This document shows, in pieces, positions 22,463 to 34,096 of a stretch of 64,000 bases of DNA. Origin of the DNA: Tetrastigma voinierianum (Eukaryota > Streptophyta > Magnoliopsida > Vitales > Vitaceae). Position numbers and translations under genes: made by a program. The DNA lies in contig JAEQBH010001839.1 in NCBI GenBank assembly GCA_016808115.1, positions 248,001 through 312,000 of the forward strand. The letters are read 5' to 3'. How positions within the stretch are numbered: the stretch's first letter is position 1; each line of letters starts with the position of its first letter. The notes under the pieces are model-generated. The model saw nothing but the letters and a program-made list of their open reading frames with translations, searched no databases and was not told the origin of the DNA.

Positions 22463-23110
22463 TCATCTAGGTCTAAATTTGAGCAGAGAGCACCTGTCTA
22501 AGTGCTCTGTTCCTGTGACCTTTACCAGACCAGGTCTGGGACTGAGTAGACCTCGACGAGAATTTGCCGGCTTGATGCCGGTAGGCGAATGGGGTTTTCT
22601 GGGTTGCTGACTTGCGGTAGTCTGTGGAGTCCATAACACCTCGGGAGGTATTCTACCCATTGCCCTTAAAAGATCTTTGAATTTGGTCTTCAATGCGCTA
22701 CCTTGAGGTTCTAATGGTGACTTTGCATGACCATTGGGTGCGGATGTCGGGGGCAGTAATTCAGCGATCTGAGCTCGTGAAAAATCCTGAACTTGGCGTT
22801 ATCAAATTGCTTTCCATTGTCTGACACCAGAGCTCTTGGGATACCAAACCTGCATATTATGCTACGCTACACAAAATTGAGTATCTTTTGTTCTGTGATT
22901 ATAACCAAAGGTTCGGCCTCAACCCATTTGGTGAAGTAGTCCACTACAACGATGATGAATTTGCATTGGCCCTTCCCAATGGGCAAGGGTCCCAATATAT
23001 CCAAACCCCATTATTGAAGGAACAGAGATCTATGATTGACTTGGAGCTGGATGGAGGCAGAGATTTTAGCATGTCTGGAAAATGCCATTTTTAAGACTTC
23101 AGTGGGCGTA
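22463..23110 (-). pseudogene. Integrase remnant (Tat-type)
   Basis: The minus strand reads GLDILGPLPIGKGQCKF and VVVDYFTKWVEAEPL (about 22,900-23,000), the first catalytic block of a plant gypsy integrase with its Asp in DILGPLP. About 60 codons later comes RFGIPRALVSDNGKQFDN (22,785-22,850) with the second catalytic Asp in SDNG. Then a C-terminal part LLRAMGRIPPEVLWTPQTTA (22,600-22,670) matches the family segment around ELPxVLWAYRTT. A stop sits between the first and second blocks, and the catalytic Glu region is damaged. In life the enzyme inserts the DNA copy into the chromosome. It is the last pol domain before the 3' region. Confidence 0.8.
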
Positions 23111-24225
23111 AACTCTCTGTATTAATGACCGAAATCATCTTTATCTTTAATCTTAAAAGCCATACCTTTAATAGAGCTTTCAAATTTGTTCTTTTACTGT
23201 AGTGCTGTACTATGTTCATGATACGAAATCTTGATGAACTTAAGATGATGTGGCATTTCTATGAAAACTTATATGATTAGTGAACTGGTGACCTGTGATT
23301 CTAATGCTGGGAAGACCTCTTTTGGGTGCAGTGGGGTGAGCATCTCAGTCTGTTAAATCAATCTGAAATGGGTTCCCCATCCAGCAGCTCGGACTCGGGA
23401 ATTAGGGTGACCTGCCATAAAGATCCATGAAACTCATAAGGTGTGTGACTGACGTTATTGTTTGATGAGGTCTTCTTGCCGAAGAGCGCGCTGTTTGCCA
23501 TTATCGGCTTGGGATTATAACCTGAGTGCTCTTATGGGCTGGACAGCTGCTGAAGCTTTTGGAGCGAATCTCATTTACTTGCAGGAGCTGGATCATTTGC
23601 CACTTTGGCCTCATAGGTGTCTTGTTGTCTTACTACCCGGTGGGAGTCATCTCTGGGACCGGCGGGTCAACTTCCTTCCATTGAATATGGGCCGGGTGAG
23701 GCCGCTATACGCAGCACCTCTCTAAACCTGTTCTCGAAGCTTGGAAGCTCACACAGAATCTCCGGCTGCGTACTCCAATATCTATTCATACGGGAGGTTA
23801 AGATTAGCCGACTCGCCCGCGTGCATTGCTGGCTGAGTGGAAAAATTCAAATGGGGAGGTCGATTGGCGTTTAGGGTTCTGGTGATCTCACGAAGATCAA
23901 ATTCCTATGACGAGAGTCGCTAAGACTGCCCTTTTATTGCAGTTTCGGCTTATATCGATGTCGAACACGCTCGGCTCTATGGCCTTATTAAAATAGCTGC
24001 TGAGATCTAGGTTTTGTGCTGTAACACTTGCTTCAAGCCGGATACTCTGTTGGGGCTTCAATGGTATGAGCCTAAAAAAGCAGAAGGCGAGCTTCAAGAC
24101 TGCGGTTATTAATGCCAGGGTTTGTTTTCCATCCTTGGGTACCTCTCCTCTCCTTTCCTCTACGGTGCTGTTTGCAACATTATTGGACAATAACACAGGT
24201 CTTTGTCTGGCGGGCAAAGCTGGTG
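23111..24225 (-). pseudogene. RNase H remnant and pol linker (Tat-type)
   Basis: Minus-strand reading at 23,930-24,170 gives EVPKDGKQTLALITAVLKL and later FNKAIEPSVFDIDISRN. These match the RNase H and connection region of Tat elements (PKMEKxTLALVTAARKL..., IELSEFDIxYxPR). RNase H removes the RNA strand during reverse transcription. Left of it, 23,111-23,900, the frame is badly broken. Tat elements often carry a second, archaeal-like RNase H here, but I find only scattered possible matches and do not claim it. The segment lies in the correct place between RT and integrase. Confidence 0.65.
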
Positions 24226-25140
24226 AAATCTAGCCGATAAGTATAGAGTGAGAGCTCCCCCTTCGAGGGGCTCACGAGAGAACGGGGGGCTGGATATGTC
24301 TTCAATGCTAAGAATTCTTCTTCGCACTTCGTATCCCATTGAAAAGCTTTCTTTAAGACTTGGAAGAAAGGCTTACATTTATCGCTAGTTCTGGATACGA
24401 ATCGGCTTAAAGCGGAAATCCTTCCAGTCAGACGCTGAACCTCCTTTATACTTGACGGCGGCGGCATGTCGAGCACAACCTTTATTTTGTCTGGATTTTT
24501 CTTGACCTCGGTTGTTGATTATGAAACCTAAGAATTTTTCGGTTGACACTCCGAAGGCACACTTGGCTGGATTCAGCTTCATGTTGTACTCTCTCAAGAT
24601 TTGGAACGCCTCGGACATATGAGCTATATGGAGTTCGGGAGTGGTGGATTTTTACTGACATCTCAATACCATACACCTCAGTGGGCGTTCACCATTTGTT
24701 TTTACGGGCATCCTGTTTACGACCTCAAATAAATGGCGCTCTGCATTCTTGATCCCAAAGGGCATCACACAACAACCGGACCACACGTCTTCGCGGCGGT
24801 GAAGTTCGCATACGATCGATTGGATCGTCTTGATGCGGATTGTAGCCGGGAGAAAGCATCCGTAAAAGCGAGAGTTCATGGCCGGTTGTTGCGTCTACGA
24901 TGAGATGTGACCTGGCGACAGAGAAACTTCTCCCTTTGGGCATGCTCTGTTGAGGTCGATGAAGTCGATCTGAGTCACCACTGCGGATTCGCTTTTGATG
25001 AGTACAACGTTGTGACAATTGGATATTACCGCTCGTTGCCCACGCACGGAGGAGTTTGGGCACCTGGGTTGATCACAGCTTTACGGCGAAGCCGCTTACT
25101 GGCTTGGCCAGGCGAAGGATGGGCTGATGTTTAGCCTATG
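24180..25140 (-). pseudogene. Reverse transcriptase remnant (Tat-type), active site lost
   Basis: Readable blocks on the minus strand are LIVDATTGHELSLLRML (about 24,840-24,890), CCVMPFGIKNAERHLFE (about 24,715-24,770), YNMKLNPAKCAFGVSTEKFL (24,535-24,594), then VQRLTGRISALSRFVSRTSD and FFQVLKKAFQWDTKCEEEF (24,320-24,440). Together they cover most of an RT domain and the thumb. The position of the YVDDMLVK active-site block instead reads YGIEMSVK (24,650-24,675), so both catalytic Asp residues are gone. Blocks fall in three frames. The enzyme would copy element RNA to DNA; this copy cannot. Confidence 0.85.
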
Positions 25141-25400
25141 AGTGGTTATTGTGGGGTCAATTCCTCGTAATACGCACAGCTGCTGCGAAGGCATCTACGT
25201 TGCTCCCAAGAAATGAGCAGAGAGCTTTGGTCTTGCGACTTGGGCGGAGTAACAAGGCGAGAACATTTATGAGTAGTCATCCAACAACACAGGTTCCAGC
25301 TCTTCTAAGGGCTCAAGTCGGGTGTTCACCTCATCTGCATCTCAGAGATCTTTGCTTTCTGTTTATATCAGATAATAGTCATTTTCTGGCATACCACATA

Positions 25401-25710
25401 CTAATGAAATAGCACTCTCATGGCAACACGTTGATCTCCTCGAACCATTCCTATTCCGCTTGTAGTGGGAAACTTGATCATCATGTGGTACGCAGAGGGA
25501 ATGGCCTTTATTGCGTTGAGAGAGGGTCTCCCTAGCAACATATTATAGGTCGATGGGGTGTCTACAACGAGGAATCTCGTTGTGGCCGTTGCTGACGCGG
25601 GGGTCTCCCAAGTGAGCCTTAGCGCCCATTGAGCCCGGGAGTAACACTTTGCTGCTCCCGAGAGAAGCCTCGCAGTGGGTGTGACCAGTTCCGGCTTAGC
25701 CACTGCCAGT
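25401..25710 (-). pseudogene. Protease C-terminal remnant and linker to RT (Tat-type)
   Basis: A 100-codon minus-strand frame contains TTRFLVVDTPSTYNMLLGRP, then SLNAIKAIPSAYHMMIKFPT and GIGMVRGDQRVA. This is the highly typical end of the aspartic protease of Tat elements, where FxVVDxPSAYNAILGRP and KFPTxxGVGxVRGDQxxA are standard. The N-terminal D-T/S-G active site should lie just upstream (25.7-25.95 kb), but I could not read it. It sits between gag and RT on the same strand, as expected. This is the best-preserved open segment of the element. Confidence 0.85.
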
Positions 25711-26395
25711 GTTCATCTTGTCGAGAAGGCCGGCGAAGATAATGTCGGCGGAGGCTCTGGTACTATGACCTGGACCGATCTGGAGGCGTTTTTGTTGGCC
25801 ATAGCGCTTTCTGCTGCCGCAAAGGGTGTTGTGAGTCTGTTTGGCTCCTCGGAACCTCTTTGACTGATGTAAACCAGATGAGCTTTGGCGAGCTGGACTC
25901 TTCTCACCTCACAGATCTCCTGTGAGATCAACTGGATTTCCTAAAGTGTTGGTCTTGAGGTTGTTGTATCTTAGAGGTGGTGGCGGTGTGCGAACTTTGA
26001 GCGACTTTGAGCTTTGATTACGAGCCTAACCCTCCAAGTGCTATGAGCGTCGGAGATACCCACGCGGAATTAAGTATTCCATTCACTTTCTGCTGGGGTT
26101 ACTGCTGCAGTATTTTATTGTGATGCCAGTAATCACATGGGAACTCGATCTGACATTTATTCATTTATTCTTTGGGGATCGACTGTTGCGGATGACACCT
26201 CAAGAAGCGTGCGTTTTGTACTTGGCGCAAGACTTGCGTGCGTGGCACGATGGGGTAAACCAGAGTGAATAATGTTATGTCGTTCTTCTTGAAGGTGGAC
26301 TTTGGCGTTCACGAAGGCTTCTGTCCCTCAGCAGGGGCCAGTTCTCATACCTGCTGCCCCACAGAGACCTTTCTGACTCGGCTGTCTACTTGGGC

Positions 26396-27701
26396 TCAGT
26401 CACAGTAAACATCAGTCCGAAGTATTTCTTTATGGGTTGAGAGCTTCTTTGCTGAGATATGAGGAAACCGCTTTGCATTAATGTACTTTTCCGCTTTAGC
26501 GAGAACCTTAGCCATGCTTGCTTGATGGTTTTTTGAGATGGAAAACATCAAATCTTTAGAATGCACTCCTAGCCCAGCAATGAAGGCGGTAATCGCGAAC
26601 TTTTCGTCAGGTATATCTACCTTCAGAGACTCGGCGTTGAACCTCTGAACATAGGACCTCATGCTGCTGCGAGCTCTTGCTTGATGGTCGACGAGATGAT
26701 AACGTCTTCTGGTGGATCCTAACGCAGGAAGTGGGAGGCGAGCACTGTGGATGTGTAGCTCTCTGGAGTGGATTAATGAGGTGGAAGCTTTATTCAAACA
26801 AGCAAGGCGATACGCCACCATATTCTTATTCAATAGCCATAACCGTCTGAGATCTTGATGCCCGTGGCTGCATTTGGACTGTAAGTGTTGAGATGATTGA
26901 CGGGATGGCACCATCGAGCGCTCTGCGCCGCACGAGCTTGGCGGAAGGGAGGCAGAGCACCTCGGTGTGAGCGATTGTTTCAGTTTGTTGCACGAGAACT
27001 ATCTGTAAAGAGTGAGGAGCTCATCCTGGCACTACGACTTCACTGGCTGGCTTGGGTTCCTTGTTTGGAGGCTCTGCCGGTACCTCTGTTCCCATGATCG
27101 CTCCCCCGCCCTTCTTCGAGGGGTGGTAGTTCCTAGTTCTCGGCGTGCCCCCAATGTTGCCGTTGCCTCCTCCGGGGTTATGGGTAGTCTGTGGCCCTGA
27201 CTCATTTGGATTCTCTTCAATTTCAACTCTAAGGGAATAAGGGTGTGGATTCCCTTACACTTGATAGAGCGTGCTACGGCCTTCTTGAGTTTATCGCACC
27301 TCACATTGGTGTTTTACCTCTGGCAGATTGAGTTGCTCTAATTCTCCTATGGGAAGATTGGATTAGTGAACGAAGTGCCTCACCTCGTAAGTCTGACGAG
27401 CTTCAAGACATTTTCTAACATCTTAGGAAGGTCGGTATCTAAATCCTTTCGGAGTTGATGTGCATATCTGAGGACAGCGTTATCACTTGTGTTTTGAGTT
27501 GAAACCATCGATGGCGAGAATCGGAGTCTTATTTGTAAAGAAGGCGTCGTTCCCATAGGCGACATAATTGATGATGCCTTTCAGCGGGCGGGTTGGAGCG
27601 TGTTGGGGTCGTTGAGGCAGGACAGAGCTGTGTGGGCGATCCAGAGGCCGTTGTCGCTCTGAAGGCAAGAAAGAAGAAGGGATGGGAGAGGCTTTCGCCA
27701 T
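26396..27701 (-). pseudogene. Gag remnant (Tat-type)
   Basis: The clearest part, 26,450-26,680 minus, reads SYVQRFNAESLKVDIPDEKF and ends with MAKVLAKAEKYINAKRF. It matches the Retrotrans_gag (PF03732-type) capsid domain of Tat elements, which has the pattern S-L-R-D-Y-V-x-R-F-N and a final L-A-x-A-E-K-Y. Further upstream, a frame starting MAKASPIPSSFLPSERQRPL at 27,701 may be the beginning of gag, with a proline-rich N-terminus. The middle (26.9-27.3 kb) is broken. No zinc knuckle was found between 25.7 and 26.4 kb. Gag would build the particle shell. Confidence 0.7.
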
Positions 27702-28828
27702 GGCGCCTCAGATGCTAGTCGGAGTTCTGTTGGGAGAAAAGATAGGCGCCCAGAGGCCGAATGTTTTTCGTACCTTTCGATGGTAGCTGGTATTTACCTC
27801 GTACATATTATTCCCAATTGGATGGCGATAAGGATTCTTTCTCATTGGATGGTGCTTCGTTCTTTTTCGTATGCTTAATTTTATTCCCAAGCGTGGAATG
27901 GACATCTGGCAATCACGTGGGGAGTCCACGGTCATCTCCACGGGGAGCATGATACGGTGTTGATCCTTAGGAGCTATTCTCTCAAAGATTAACTGTAGTG
28001 GCGAAACCAAAGATTAGACCTGTTAAACTTATTCCCAAAATAGAAAGATGATTGGGATTCTTAGGTTTCCACTCACGCTATTGATCACACTTAATTCCCA
28101 CCTCTTAGTTTACAGTCTCATCTAAGGCCATTGATGAATGAGTGCCCCGATGGAATATTTTCTTTAAATGCTCTTTTGGAATGAAAAATGATCGAAAGAT
28201 GTTAAACACTTGTTCAATAATTAATTCAGACTCTTAGCTTGCATTTGTAATCAAGTACAACGTGTACCGAGAATCTCTCGTTCACATGTTGTCAAGATGA
28301 TGCCCAACTAAGGTTTTTATAAGACTTTTACAAGTGATTAACATCACACGATACCGTTGAAGTTTAAAAGAGGAATTTAGGGTATTTACCTTGATCAGGG
28401 TGAGTTTCCACCGTAGAACCCCAGCACAGAAGTTTAGAACTCCATGGAAATTATAAGACAAATCATAATTGAAGAGAATTTATTCATAAGAGGAACTTTG
28501 AGAAAACCAGAATTCAATTGCAAAACCTAAGGATGAAAAGACGAATGCGAGAATGAAAGCAGTATGAGTTCCCTCTTGAAAATTACATGTGCTTGAATAA
28601 AAAATCTCAAAGAAATAAAGTCTTCAACCTAATCAATACGACTTCACCTCAAACTATGGAGAAGAACTCTTGCCTCACATGAAAACTAAAGTCAAAACTC
28701 CACCACTGTTCTTGCCTGTAAGCTATACTCCTCTCCAATGTGATCCCGCATTAAAAGTTGATTGACAAGCGTGCCCTTACGTTAGGATCGAATTCCTGCT
28801 CAATTCCCGCAGTTTTCACACAAGTGTC
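27702..28828. other. Unassigned region upstream of the Tat-type gag
   Basis: This is the expected place for the primer site and 5' LTR of the minus-strand Tat-type element. TTATTCCCAA recurs at 27,809, 27,891 and 28,029, but I could find no LTR partner on the far side (17.6-20.1 kb), nor a readable tRNA-complementary primer site. Sequence from 28,100 on is AT-rich and without motifs. Confidence 0.35.
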
Positions 28829-28982
28829 AGGTACATGTTGGTGATGCTTTGAGCACAATGCTAACTCGCCACTGCGCATGGGTGTCTGGTACCGCCAACG
28901 GTGTGTCGGTACATGTTGGTCTACGCCGCTTACGCATGGGTGTGCGGTACATGTTGAAGGTGTATCGGTACATGTTGTGTAG
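28829..28982 (+). repeat. Short clustered repeat GGTACATGTTG (4 copies)
   Basis: GGTACATGTTG occurs at about 28,830, 28,908, 28,945 and 28,966, with GCATGGGTGTCTGG / GCATGGGTGTGCGG in between. Spacings fall from 77 to 38 to 21 bp. It looks like a small degenerate minisatellite of unknown origin. Confidence 0.7.
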
Positions 28983-29749
28983 TGCTTTCAAAACGTGTTT
29001 CTTCATGACTTCACAGAAAAACAGTTTATATCATCTCGATGATCCGCATATTTGCTTCGGGACATAAATCCTTGTACAATTATGCATTAGACACGAAAAA
29101 GAAAACTTGTACAAGTCGAAATGAAAGCAATTAAAAGTACCTATTCTCATGCAAAATGTGAGCAAAATGTGACTTGAAGGTGCTAAGTTATCTTTGTAAT
29201 TATTTAACTCCAGTGTGTATTCAACACACCCCTGACCTTCATCTTGCTAGTCCTGAGAGGAACTTTAGACTTGAGATACCTACTGGTTATGAATTCCAAC
29301 AAGTGCGCTCGGTACAGTTAAGCTTTGCAAGTTTCTCAAAAGGGCAAATATTAAACATAATACTTCAACCTGACATAGTATGCACCCGTGTGACTCAATT
29401 AAAACTAAAACCACAGTCCCAAGCAGTGAACATAACAACAAGCTAACACAAGATCGAGCTATTCATATAAGAAGCATGGAATTGAGGAAAGAAAAGTGGC
29501 CATGCAAACATTAGGCTAAGAAATGATGATATTATAGAAGGAAACCATTTAACATAAACACACAACTACTATGCATAAAGTCAAAGAGGCAACTAACACA
29601 GCCAGGAATCAGGTCTTAAAGGTTTGTAATGACCATAGGCTACACAAAAAGGGTAAAATGAACAAAATAGGTGTTGGCATGACATGGCTGAGGTCTCTAC
29701 CCAATTGCCAACACCACCCTAATCTAGCCTACTCAGCTACTACATGATG
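28983..29749. other. Noncoding, probable 3' untranslated part of an Athila-like element
   Basis: The sequence at 29,235-29,450 (CTTCATCTTGCTAGTCCTGA, then AAAAGGGCAAATATTAAACA) has the look of the long noncoding stretch that many plant Athila-type elements carry after their last ORF. It directly follows, in minus orientation, the remnant at 29.75-30.59 kb. No protein is called. Confidence 0.35.
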
Positions 29750-30590
29750 TCCTCCTCATCGTCTGCTGAAGAAAATTCGTCCTCATCTACCTTGATCGTC
29801 GACTCCTGCGAATCTCATCGCGTCGGGAGGAGGGGCATCTACCAAAGAAGGCTCTCCTCGGTAAATATGACTCTCGAGCCTGGAGAGCCTGTGGTCTAAC
29901 TGCTTCTGTTTCCCCAAAATGCATTTGAACCACCCTTTAATTCGACGCTCCATTCTCTTCAACGGGGATGTGCTCATAAGGTGCGAGTCTTGTGATGAAG
30001 AAGCCAGGGAATAACCATAGGAGGATGTGAAGGGGCTACGGGGTCTCGTAGATGCGGCTCGGCTCTTAGCCCTCAGTTTAGTTTATTAATGAGGCTGACC
30101 TAGGAAGGAACCCTCTTTTCCTTGAACCTCCCCCTCATCCCAGCGGCTTCCTGAGACCTTCCGTCACAAGAGATGGGAATGGAATATGTCTACTTTTCAT
30201 GAGGAAGACGCGGAAGTCCTGATGCGAACCTGAGCCAGCTGCCGATAGATGGCGGCACCAAGATTATATTTCATATAAACGTTTCTTTATCTTTGACCAG
30301 TTTTCCCTCATTGCCCTTTGGTCCGATTCTATCATGAATAATCTTATTCATCAATGCATATTTCGGCTTGAGCTTCCCTCGCACAAATTCTTTACGTACA
30401 AAACCACTCATGGCCACAGGAAGAGTGCACATAGCCTCAACGAATAAATGGGCGTCGAAAGCAGTGATGGCCCTAAGGGGGTAAGGTCGATCTGCGACGA
30501 TGGGGGCGGCGAGCCTCTGGGAGACTACCTTCCAGACTCAGGGAGTGATCGTATGCCTTACCCACATCACAATGGTCTCTAGTAAGGTCT
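29750..30590 (-). pseudogene. ORF3 / env-position-like remnant of an Athila-type element
   Basis: On the minus strand a broken frame reads KYNLGAAIYRQLAQVRI (about 30,230-30,280). After several frame changes an open stretch follows, LKRMERRIKGWFKCILGKQK (29,905-29,965) and LDHRLSRLESHIYRGEPS. The C-terminal part has a basic/heptad look that could form a short coiled coil. I take it to be the unknown-function protein encoded between pol and the 3' LTR in some Athila-type elements, because of its style and the noncoding stretch that follows. I am not certain of the family. No pol domain of the same element is present upstream, since the gag-only element begins immediately to the right. Stops and frameshifts make it nonfunctional. 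Confidence 0.45.
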
Positions 30591-30603
30591 CGACCCGCTG
30601 ATT

Positions 30604-30779
30604 TTCTTGTATGGTTTTGATTCTTTCATATCGGTTTACAACTTTGATTTCAATTTTTCAATGTTAAGTAATGTTAATATGTATATAAACCCTTTTTGAA
30701 TCATAACCTTTTTGAAAATCACCATATGCATCTCCTTTTGTTTGCATTGCTAAGGGACTAACAGCGTTTCGATTGGGGG
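30604..30779 (+). repeat. Extra copy of the internal 3' end (polypurine tract region)
   Basis: This 176-bp block, from TTCTTGTATGGTTTTGATTC to CGATTGGGGG, is a near copy of 35,039-35,219, which is the internal end and polypurine tract just before the right LTR. Its presence before the left LTR means that LTR is not joined to ordinary flanking DNA. Confidence 0.85.
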
Positions 30780-32506
30780 TGTGATTAATGCCCCGAAAAG
30801 TGCGAATTTTGAACCACATATTAGATAGGTTTGAGTGCTTTGCGCATTAATCTTGTCATTATACCAATTGAAGTGTTCTAGTCTTCTTAGTAACACCCAT
30901 GCCATTGAGGTATTTTTCGTTCATTTTGCAGGCTTTGCGCTGAGTCGATCTCAGAATCAAATGATGAATGTGAAGTTGGAATTCAAGTCTCGGAGTCATC
31001 AACCAGCCCGAAATCAATGAGAAAACCAAGGCAAAATGAAGAAAATGTGATGCGAGTTGAAGAAGGCAGTGAAGATCCAACAATGCAGGAATTTTAAGCT
31101 AGGATTGCGAAAATTTTTAATGAATATGAGCTTTACTGCCTTAAGAATTTACTTTATTCAAAAAAGCAACTTTCTAAACTAAGCTAAACACTCCAAATTT
31201 ACTAACCTTGTTCCTTAGCGAAAATCGTGTGTTTGACTTTCTCAGGCCAACAAACTGCAGAAGTACTATTAACTATGCAATTGCCCACCCTTAAGCGAAA
31301 TTTCTTGTTTTGGAACACAATTGATTTCGCCCCAGTTAGCGAAATTCCTCGACAAGCGGGATTTGATGCCTCATTTCATACTTTGTAATTAATGCCAAAC
31401 CGCCTCAAACTTGGTGTATTACTTAATTGTCTATAACTTAGTAATTTCATAGGTTTTGGTATTTTCACTTTTGCAGGAGAACTTTCTTTATCTCAAAAAA
31501 CTCTGTATTTTTATAGCTATAGCGAGTGGGGCTTGACAATCTGTGGAGAAGATATTTTTGTAGGTTTATTTTTATAATGCAAGTCTTTTATTTTAGGTTT
31601 GCTTTCTTTTCTCTCTTCTCTCTGCACTTTCTCTCGCTTTCCCGGCTGCCAGGCACACCTCTTGAGGGATGACAACTCGAGATCTTTGGCCCAAGCCTCG
31701 CTTTCTTTGAAGAGGAAGGAAGCTAACTTGGTGGTGGGGCAAATACATGTTGTCCTCTTGTACTAAAAGCTACATGTAGTGTATTTATGGCCCTTATATT
31801 TTCAAAACATGGTTGCATAACATTGAATGTCATTAATTTGGCCAATACTCTCCATGCTTTAGAATCCAGTGCATATTCAGTGAGAAGTGCGTGATTCTTT
31901 AGATGGTCTTCTGAGCCTCTAAATGATATTTATATGTTAGGTTTCTCAAATTAGGGTTCTGCATTTAATGTTATTGATTTGTGTACTCTCCATGCTTTGG
32001 GCCATGAATTTTAGATGGTCTTCTGAGCCTACGAGATGATGATAAATGTTAAGGTTTTAATATTAAAGGGGCCATAGCGCATGCTACACATGTATTGACT
32101 CAAATAGGAGTTGTTTCATGGGTGAGGTTTGCTAGTTAAACACTTAGATCTGGTTATGCCGGGGGGACTATGGGACATATAACCAACATGGGATAAAGCA
32201 GAGACTGCTGTTTTCCTCTTGCGAGTTAGTGACTGGTGCCAGTTAACTTTGCCCAACTTTCGGTTGTTACAATTCTCGGTTTTCAAACCATTCCCAGCAT
32301 TTTTGAAACATAATTCCAAAGAGTCAAAATAAACCTTACCTTGGGAGCAACGTGAAACCATTTTTAGGATGAGAAAACCCATCCCAGGTGTTCGACCATT
32401 TGAACTACCTTCATCTGCTAAAATTGAACAACCAGGCGGTAGTAAGTTTTCACTGTTCTTACTCTGTTTGTAGTGGTTTTTGGCTGTTCTACTGTAGCAC
32501 GAATCA
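30780..32506 (+). repeat. Left LTR of the gag-only element
   Basis: It starts TGTGATTAATGCC directly after the G-rich tract and runs about 1.73 kb to just before the primer site. It contains CGAAATTCCTCGACAAGCG (31,342) and the strongly conserved block 31,738-31,882. Pieces such as TTTAGATGGTCTTCTGAGCC recur within the LTR (31,898 and 32,010), showing a small internal duplication of about 110 bp. Confidence 0.8.
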
Positions 32507-32530
32507 AATGGCAGCCGTTGCCGGGGATGG
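32507..32530 (+). promoter_or_regulatory. Primer-binding site, tRNA-Asp type
   Basis: TGGCAGCCGTTGCCGGGGAT (32,509-32,528) equals the standard plant Athila-type site TGGCGCCGTTGCCGGGGAT except for a two-base change (CA added, C missing). It is complementary to the 3' end of tRNA-Asp. It fixes the direction of the element and the end of the left LTR. Confidence 0.85.
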
Positions 32531-32849
32531 TGCCAAACTACAAATGGTAAGTTAGAAGTACTTGTGATCCCACGTCACAAGTGAAGGTAACTGCCTACCT
32601 CTTTTGTAACCCGATTCTTTGTAGCGCAAGTTTGTATTTACGCTTGACAATAACTTCTGTATTTTTCGTTTTCATCTGATCATTTTTTCTTTTTTTCTTT
32701 TTCACTGCTCTTTTCTTCTTTTTATTTCAGCATTAAAACCAACCTTTACCCCTTACCTGCCCTGCCTACTCTATATATATATAAAAAAAAAAAAAAAGTG
32801 TTCTGGTCGTTTACATTGTTGTTTGTATTGCCATATTTCTTTGCGAGGA

Positions 32850-33480
32850 ATCATTCTGAATGGATTTGAAACCTATAAGGCAAGCGGTGGGATTACAATG
32901 GGAAAATTGGCGAGAGAAAATGGAATCCCCATATGGAGAGCAATACAGTCAGGAGAGTAACCCTAGAGCTTACATGACTATATGAGGGATTACGGGAACC
33001 TTCCATACCGGTGTATGACACGTAGAGAGAAATCGAACCCACCTAGGTCTATGAGGGACTATAGAGACCAATGGATGAGTGCACCTGTCTATAGTGTTCC
33101 CTCAACTTATGCACCTCCTGAACCTCCATGTTATGCCTCAACTTCCCAGCAGCAACAACCACCACCCTTATCCCTTGTTGAGCAAACCATCTGAATTTGT
33201 GAGCAAGCAGTGGACAATTTCATAGAGAGGATAATAGGGTGGTGAATGTTAGAACTAATAGGAAGAGTGAGACTGATGAGAGCTCCCTGAACAAGAGGAC
33301 GATGGACTTCAAAGAGTGAAATGGAGCTTAGAATTGGACAACTTGCGGTGTTCAAGTACCCTAAAAACATAGAAGCGAAAACGATCGTGCGAGAGAAAGA
33401 GAGTCGAGGATGAGTGCTTGAGGCGAATTTTGGGTGAGGCGGGTTCAATTGCAACCTGGGAGGAACAAGTAGATAGTGAA
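32850..33480 (+). pseudogene. Gag-like remnant, part 1 (gag-only element)
   Basis: Starting near ATGGATTTGAAACC (32,859), frames give WENWREKMESPYGEQYSQES, then MTRREKSNPPRSMRDYRDQW (33,015-33,075) and VYSVPSTYAPPEPPCYASTS with a glutamine/proline run QQQQPPP (33,146-33,170). The following segment, VEQTI and further on, appears as a degraded coiled-coil-like stretch. This style (Pro/Gln-rich, then helical) fits the reduced gag-like proteins of plant non-autonomous gypsy elements. There is no zinc knuckle. Stops at about 32,980 and 33,192 break it. Confidence 0.5.
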
Positions 33481-33559
33481 ATCAGAGGAGCTGGGATGCT
33501 GGATCAGAACCTGCGGCAGCACTGGGGATGAAGAACAAATCCCGGTGCCTTGATAGCGG

Positions 33560-34096
33560 GGAGAGTAGTGGACATGAAGCAGGGGGAAGAGCCCCGGGGA
33601 ACCTATCCTTCAACCTTGATCCCATGAAGTTGAATCCCTAGTTTGCCCTGCTTGCCAAACCCCAAAATAACCTTGCCGGTAGCTCCCTCAAATGACCAGA
33701 AGTGTACATCTTTCACACTGCGGCAAACTCAAAACCTAAAACTAAAGCACAAGTCCCAGCTTCCATTATGAGCCGTGCAATTGCGAAGCAAAAAGTGGCA
33801 GCGCTGGAGACTACTTTTACTCAAACAAGATGGCGACTGCACAAAGCCGCGTGGCATGAGTGGATGGTTTGGGACTGGGTTCGGGTTTTAGACGCACGAA
33901 CCTCGGCATTTCTAGCTCAGCGATTCTGGCGACCTCCTTGGATATCTTTGGCGGCCGGTATACCAGGACCAGCCTGCGCGGCGGTGAGATGGACCACGGT
34001 TCTTTGTTGCTGTTTGGATTACCCGACTTTATCAGCGCCTACGATTTTGACAGGTTTTTTGCATTCAACGGAATGGCGGTGATGCTGTATGTTTAA
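33560..34096 (+). pseudogene. Gag-like remnant, part 2 (gag-only element)
   Basis: Frames around 33,695-33,730 give VYIFHTAANSKPKTKAQVPA, then KQKVAALETTFTQTR, and in another frame GLGSGFRRTNLGISSSAILA and TSLRGGEMDHGSLLLFGLPD (33,863-34,030). The frame switches at about 33,860. The last part is rich in Gly and Ser and ends FNGMAVMLYV, followed by a stop. I believe it to be the C-terminal part of the same protein as part 1. Function is unknown beyond the likely structural role. Confidence 0.45.

Larger units (their letters stand above)
22463..27701 (-). mobile_element. Tat-type Ty3/gypsy retrotransposon, degraded
   Basis: On the minus strand the order from right to left is gag (27.7-26.4 kb), protease (25.7-25.4 kb), RT (25.1-24.2 kb), RNase H (24.2-23.9 kb), a linker that may hold a second RNase H, and integrase (23.1-22.5 kb). 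This gypsy order, with RT motifs such as LNPAKCAFGV and VQRLTGRISALSRFVSR, fits the plant Tat lineage. The tandem array at 20.1-21.3 kb fits too. LTRs were not identified. The RT active site and several frames are broken, so it is dead. Confidence 0.75.

Noticed and set aside
28829..28982. CRISPR-like direct repeats
   Set aside because: Repeats are 11 bp with unequal spacing in a plant-type sequence; no array, leader or cas gene.
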